Source of the DNA: Marsupella aquatica | Taxonomy: Eukaryota; Marchantiophyta | Direction: 5' to 3' | Length of the DNA: 64,000 nucleotides | Assembly: GCA_973895155.1 (NCBI GenBank) | Contig: OZ316891.1 | Coordinates: 10,726,001-10,790,000, forward strand | Shown here: in pieces, positions 60,138 to 64,000 of the stretch | Layout: every line of letters begins with the position of its first letter | How positions within the stretch are numbered: the stretch's first letter is position 1 | Translations under genes and position numbers: made by a program | The notes under the pieces: generated by a model | The model's input: the letters and a program-made list of their open reading frames with translations, nothing else | Told to the model about the DNA's origin: nothing | The model's database searches: none

Positions 60138-60520
60138 GTGGGTGCAGGTATCAACGATGCAATCAGTAGCCTATTCATATCTCACAATTCCTTTGCATCC
60201 ACACGACGAATGTTGCTTATTAGGCTGATTTGTAATGGAGTACTGGTGTGCCGACCAACGTCGATCCAGCCATGCTGTTTCTCTTGTGAATTATCAAGCA
60301 TTCGTGGAACTCTTGTCTGATTCAATGCCTCAGTTCGATTCAATGAGCCTTGAATGGTGAAATTCCGAAGGCTTAAGACATTCCCATCATTTTTTGGGGA
60401 TCGAATTGAAGCTAATATATGAACCAAGACGTATAGTGTCCATTGGTCATCGATATCAAAAAGGATGATGCCTGGAAAGCCGTTCTACCTGGAAGATTTA
60501 GCCCAACATCTGGAGACACT
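60138..60520 (+). repeat. Dispersed repeat copy B (SPRY intron region)
   Basis: Second copy of 47732-48129. It opens with the same TGTGGGTGCAGGTATCAACG and ends at GGAGACACT, but the SPRY coding sequence expected on either side is absent. Confidence 0.8.
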
Positions 60521-62995
60521 GAAAGAAAATTCGCACAGAGAAATGCAAAGACTGATAGCTCTGGGGCTCGTTTCCTCAATTGGAGGAGCAGAACCGTTTT
60601 CCAGACGAGATTCAATTCATCTCCCAACGAGATACCAAACTGTGCAAGCCCTGGGGAGCATCCAATAGGCTCAGAAGACGAGTAAGAACTCTCCAACACC
60701 CTGTCGAGCGAAGGTAGACTAATTTGCCCAGATCCACTTCAAATGTCCATGCAGCCCGAGAAGGAGGAGGATCTCGAAGCCAGGAACGTATCTAGCAAAA
60801 ACATGTCAAAGGGAGGGTCTTGTCCTCCAAGAACATCCCTTGGGCGTTATCCATCTCAGCATCCTTCACCAGCGGAGACGACAGACAGAAAAGAACAATC
60901 GCCAGAATCTGGCTTTGGGCCTGTTGGTTAGCAAGAGACATACACGGCAGCGAGGGGACGTGAAAGGGGGGAGGTTGAGAGACACTGAGGTAGAAGACGG
61001 AATAGATGGACGACCTTCAGGCTCCATGGAGTCAGTGAAAAGAGACGAAGCAGCATGGACAACCTTCAGACTCCAGGAGCAATTTGGTGAACCTTTCAAA
61101 GAATTAATTGGGTAGTTTACAGGAAAGGGATAAAGTGGCAGCAAGAAGCCTAGGATGACCAGCCAAGTGGAGTGTCCATATATGCCTCTCCTGATCAGCT
61201 GCACAGCTTAGGCGCTTCCCCACAGCAGCCTGGATTTTTGGAAGTGGGGACCAAATGCACCGCCGCGGCGTTATAAATTGATCAAACCGTGAAGGCAATT
61301 AGTTATGCACTCACATTTTTCTTAACCTGTCTGTTTAGTCCTACTGTATCATTTCAGAAACAAAATTCGATTCTTGCTTTCATGTGCGCGGTCTTGTTGT
61401 CACGAAAATGAATTGTCTGGACTGAGATTAGTCTTTCACGGTCGGCTTAGACATCTACAGTAGGTGTATATCCTATGTAATACAATGATAAGTACATGCC
61501 AGTCAGAAGTAAAGCAGGACCCTTAGTGTCGTGTCCTCTCTTTTCCATCTTATGTTCTTTAGTCAGTGACTCCTGTTTTGTTCTACGCTGCTCTTAGGCG
61601 CGTCCCGACTAGGGTTTACCCTGCGCTTTTTACGTTTCCTACACATTCGGGAAAACTGATGTGATTCACACAATACTTGCACTCACTCTTGAACTAAAGT
61701 ACGTCCTACACATTTTTCATTCTCTCTTTTGGTGCAAGAGTTTATGTCGCGGTACTCAATCACACTTAGTCATCTCATGAATCTGGAAGCACTGAACCTA
61801 ATGCTGTTCACTTGAATCTGAGTTCTTCAGTGGCACAGCTCTTTTAAGTGAAGCTGAAAACCAGACCTCGTACTTCTACACTGTGAATTGTTCTGAGATG
61901 ATACATGTCACTCAGAGTTTCCACTTTTAGGTGGGCAACACCTGACAACTGATTCAGTGGTGTCTGCTCGATTAAATTTGTATGTCTGTTAAATGAAGGC
62001 GGTAGTGTGACTGCGGTTGAAATCCTGCTCTAACATGTTGATAACGACGTCCTAAACCCACAGTCCGCGCGGGCTGCAGCTGTCCGGGTTTTAGGGAGAA
62101 TCAAGGGGACGAGAAGAGACCGTAGCAAGATAGATTATTTAGACAATGTCTAGCTGGAATACACCCAGTTTCATTAGAGGTCTGAGGATTCACAATTCTA
62201 GACCTACCTTAATAATGCTGCTACAGCTCTTTCAGAAGTTGCAAGTATACTTAGGCAAGCAGAGGCAGACGTACATACTCACTCGACTTCTAAAACGGTC
62301 ATGGATGTTCCTTCCCTCGTTTATATTTGATATCAAACTTCAACAGTCTGACTGGCTTTGATATTTCTCCACCGGTGCTGAACCGTCTGCCCTCTTGACT
62401 TGGATGCTTGTATCCCCTCCACTATCTCCTGCCTTGCTCTCTCATTTGTAAGTTTGCAATTAACCTCCTAATTCTCTCCAGCCAGTAAGAATAAACTGAG
62501 TGCGTGAACTGTCAGCATAGATTGGGAAATTCAAACCTTAGTTTAGCGACCTTCACCTATATATGCGTCTTCACCTGTGACTTGGTTTAGTGATATTCAG
62601 GACCTTCTACTGCTTAAATTTGTAAAGTTTCAGAACTCAGTCAAAAGCTGTCACTCGGCACCATCAATGATTAGATAAGCCATCGACGTGAGATGTTTCC
62701 AATTAACATTTGCAATTTCAAGCTCAGAGCTCGATCCCCTTCTCTTCTCTTGTTTGGTGACATTTAATAAATGTCCGCTGATTGCGCGCTTGTACGTTGC
62801 TGTTGTCTGCTAATTGTTGTTGCTTCTCAATCATCCTATCCTCCCACAATGGGGTGCCCATCGTCTCCTCCATTGACTACTCACTCATTGTATTTTACCC
62901 TGAATCATTACTAGAATTCCATTGCACTTCTATACTCCAAGAGTGATCGACAATAATCGACAAAATTCCCTGATAGAAATCCTCCGCATGACAGG
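60521..62995. other. Intergenic DNA, no assignable gene
   Basis: Overlapping short frames at 60743-61298 on both strands and one at 62146-62361 show no recognisable domain. Confidence 0.45.
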
Positions 62996-63916
62996 TTTGA
63001 TCCGTTACTCCTAACCACATACTTAGAGGCGACTGGATGGACTCAAAGCTTATGGAAGGGGCGCACTGCGCTTCACGTGGGCGCAAGTAGGGGATGCGTG
63101 AAGCTGATCATGCAAGTGCTAAGACTTTGTAATCTGCATTGCTTCTCCATCGTTGATGAAGCATACGAGAGGTGGAGTTTCCTTGATCAAACGCCAACAG
63201 GTGAACAGGAGGTAGCTGCGAGCGAAAGTTCAAGCAGCAGTGACTTTCCGCATGACAATGCTATCCAAGAAAATGACCCACAGAGAGGCGATGACCGTGC
63301 ACAAGCAGCAGAGACAAGTGGCTCAGCGTCCACAGGTCCACTTGGAAAACTCCAGAAGACTCTGTTGACCAATGGTTTCTGTTCAATGGCAAATGGCATG
63401 AGAAAGGGGAAGGCTCAGCAGTTGTTTGCTCGTGTGGGACGGCAACATGTGAGGAAGAACTATGGCAATCCAAACACAATCTCTCATAAGGATGTCTTTA
63501 CAATGGATCGTAGACATCTGCTACTTGCCAAGGATGGGGAAAGTGGGTTGGATGCACTAGCAATTGCAGTTCTCCATGGCAAGAAGGAAATTATTGATCT
63601 CCTCCGATAGTGCGCAGGAGAACTTGAAGACCACACTCATTATGATAATATATCTACAGACGCACGGAGTGCGAGCTCAATGTTTGATGCGATAGGAAAC
63701 CTGAAGGAAAGGAAGCTGCTAAGACAAGTAACGGTGGAGGCAGTGATGGCTTTCATAGATCAAGACGATGTCAATCTGTCAGTGGATTCAGATGATGCAG
63801 TATTTCGGCCGCCGCCATCTACCACCATGCACAGAAGGGCATTGGATGAGTACCTGGAACTACCCAATGCATCCACCACATTTTTGCTAGATAAAGTGGG
63901 AGGCCATTCAGTTTGA
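62996..63916 (+). pseudogene. Ankyrin-type gene fragment with in-frame stop
   Basis: The open frame follows a possible splice acceptor (GACAG/GTTTGAT). It opens with an ankyrin repeat (GRTALHVGASRGCVKLIMQV), then a Ser/Glu-rich low-complexity linker, a basic segment and a second repeat-like piece (GLDALAIAVLHGKKEIIDLL). A TAG at 63608-63610 interrupts the frame, which then continues unbroken for another 102 codons (VTVEAVMAFIDQDDVNLS) to a stop at 63914-63916. A CAG-to-TAG change would explain the break. It may instead be a gene whose other exons lie beyond the window. Confidence 0.5.
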
Positions 63917-64000
63917 CTACTTCAAAGAGATGTATTTGGGTAGGTTTTCTCTCCCTTAAGGGGATATGTCTCCAAAAACATATATGATGAGACTCGTGTC

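Overview
The window is nuclear DNA from a eukaryote, almost certainly a land plant. It is gene-poor, with genes split by GT-AG introns, copia-type LTR and LINE retroelements, and small inverted-repeat elements. The intact genes have plant-type architectures: a membrane-anchored diacylglycerol kinase with two C1 domains, a YEATS-domain GAS41/YAF9 subunit and an O-fucosyltransferase-like type II membrane protein. A seedless plant is possible, but that is a guess and the species is not identified.

Layout. 1-5035: intergenic DNA with two small foldback elements (755-987 and 3200-3414), then the upstream region of the kinase. 5036-9627 (+): complete seven-exon diacylglycerol kinase, 695 residues. 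9628-18302: intergenic, with a solo copia LTR (13816-14159, target duplication AGAGA) and weak tandem repeats. 18303-18917: seven-unit tandem repeat. 19063-24404: one compound retro-insertion bounded by a 17-bp target duplication, joining an antisense LINE 3' end, an antisense copia LTR piece, a sense copia body and a duplicated copia fragment. 25786-29998 (-): eight-exon O-fucosyltransferase-like gene, about 637 residues. 30000-39478: mostly intergenic, with simple repeats and poly-C tracts. 39479-41316 (-): complete six-exon GAS41/YAF9 gene, 252 residues.

42352-50070: decayed DNA holding a broken ankyrin-repeat gene, a LINE reverse-transcriptase scrap, a 1.7-kb inverted-repeat-bounded element filled with copies of a GATAAATTTATC palindrome, and adjacent broken copies of a chloroplast/mitochondrial carrier gene and a SPRY-domain gene. 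50517-57960: two 1.6-kb direct repeats and a degraded gag-like coding region on the minus strand, which is itself interrupted by an AT-rich inverted-repeat insert. 60138-60520: a second copy of the intron-like part of the SPRY locus. 62996-63916: a second ankyrin-type fragment near the right edge.

The three intact genes are independent housekeeping or signalling genes (lipid second-messenger removal, chromatin reading, secretory-pathway glycosylation) and do not form a pathway. I saw no rRNA, tRNA or CRISPR array. The strongest leads are the template-switched LINE/copia chimera and the palindrome-rich element at 43988-45707.
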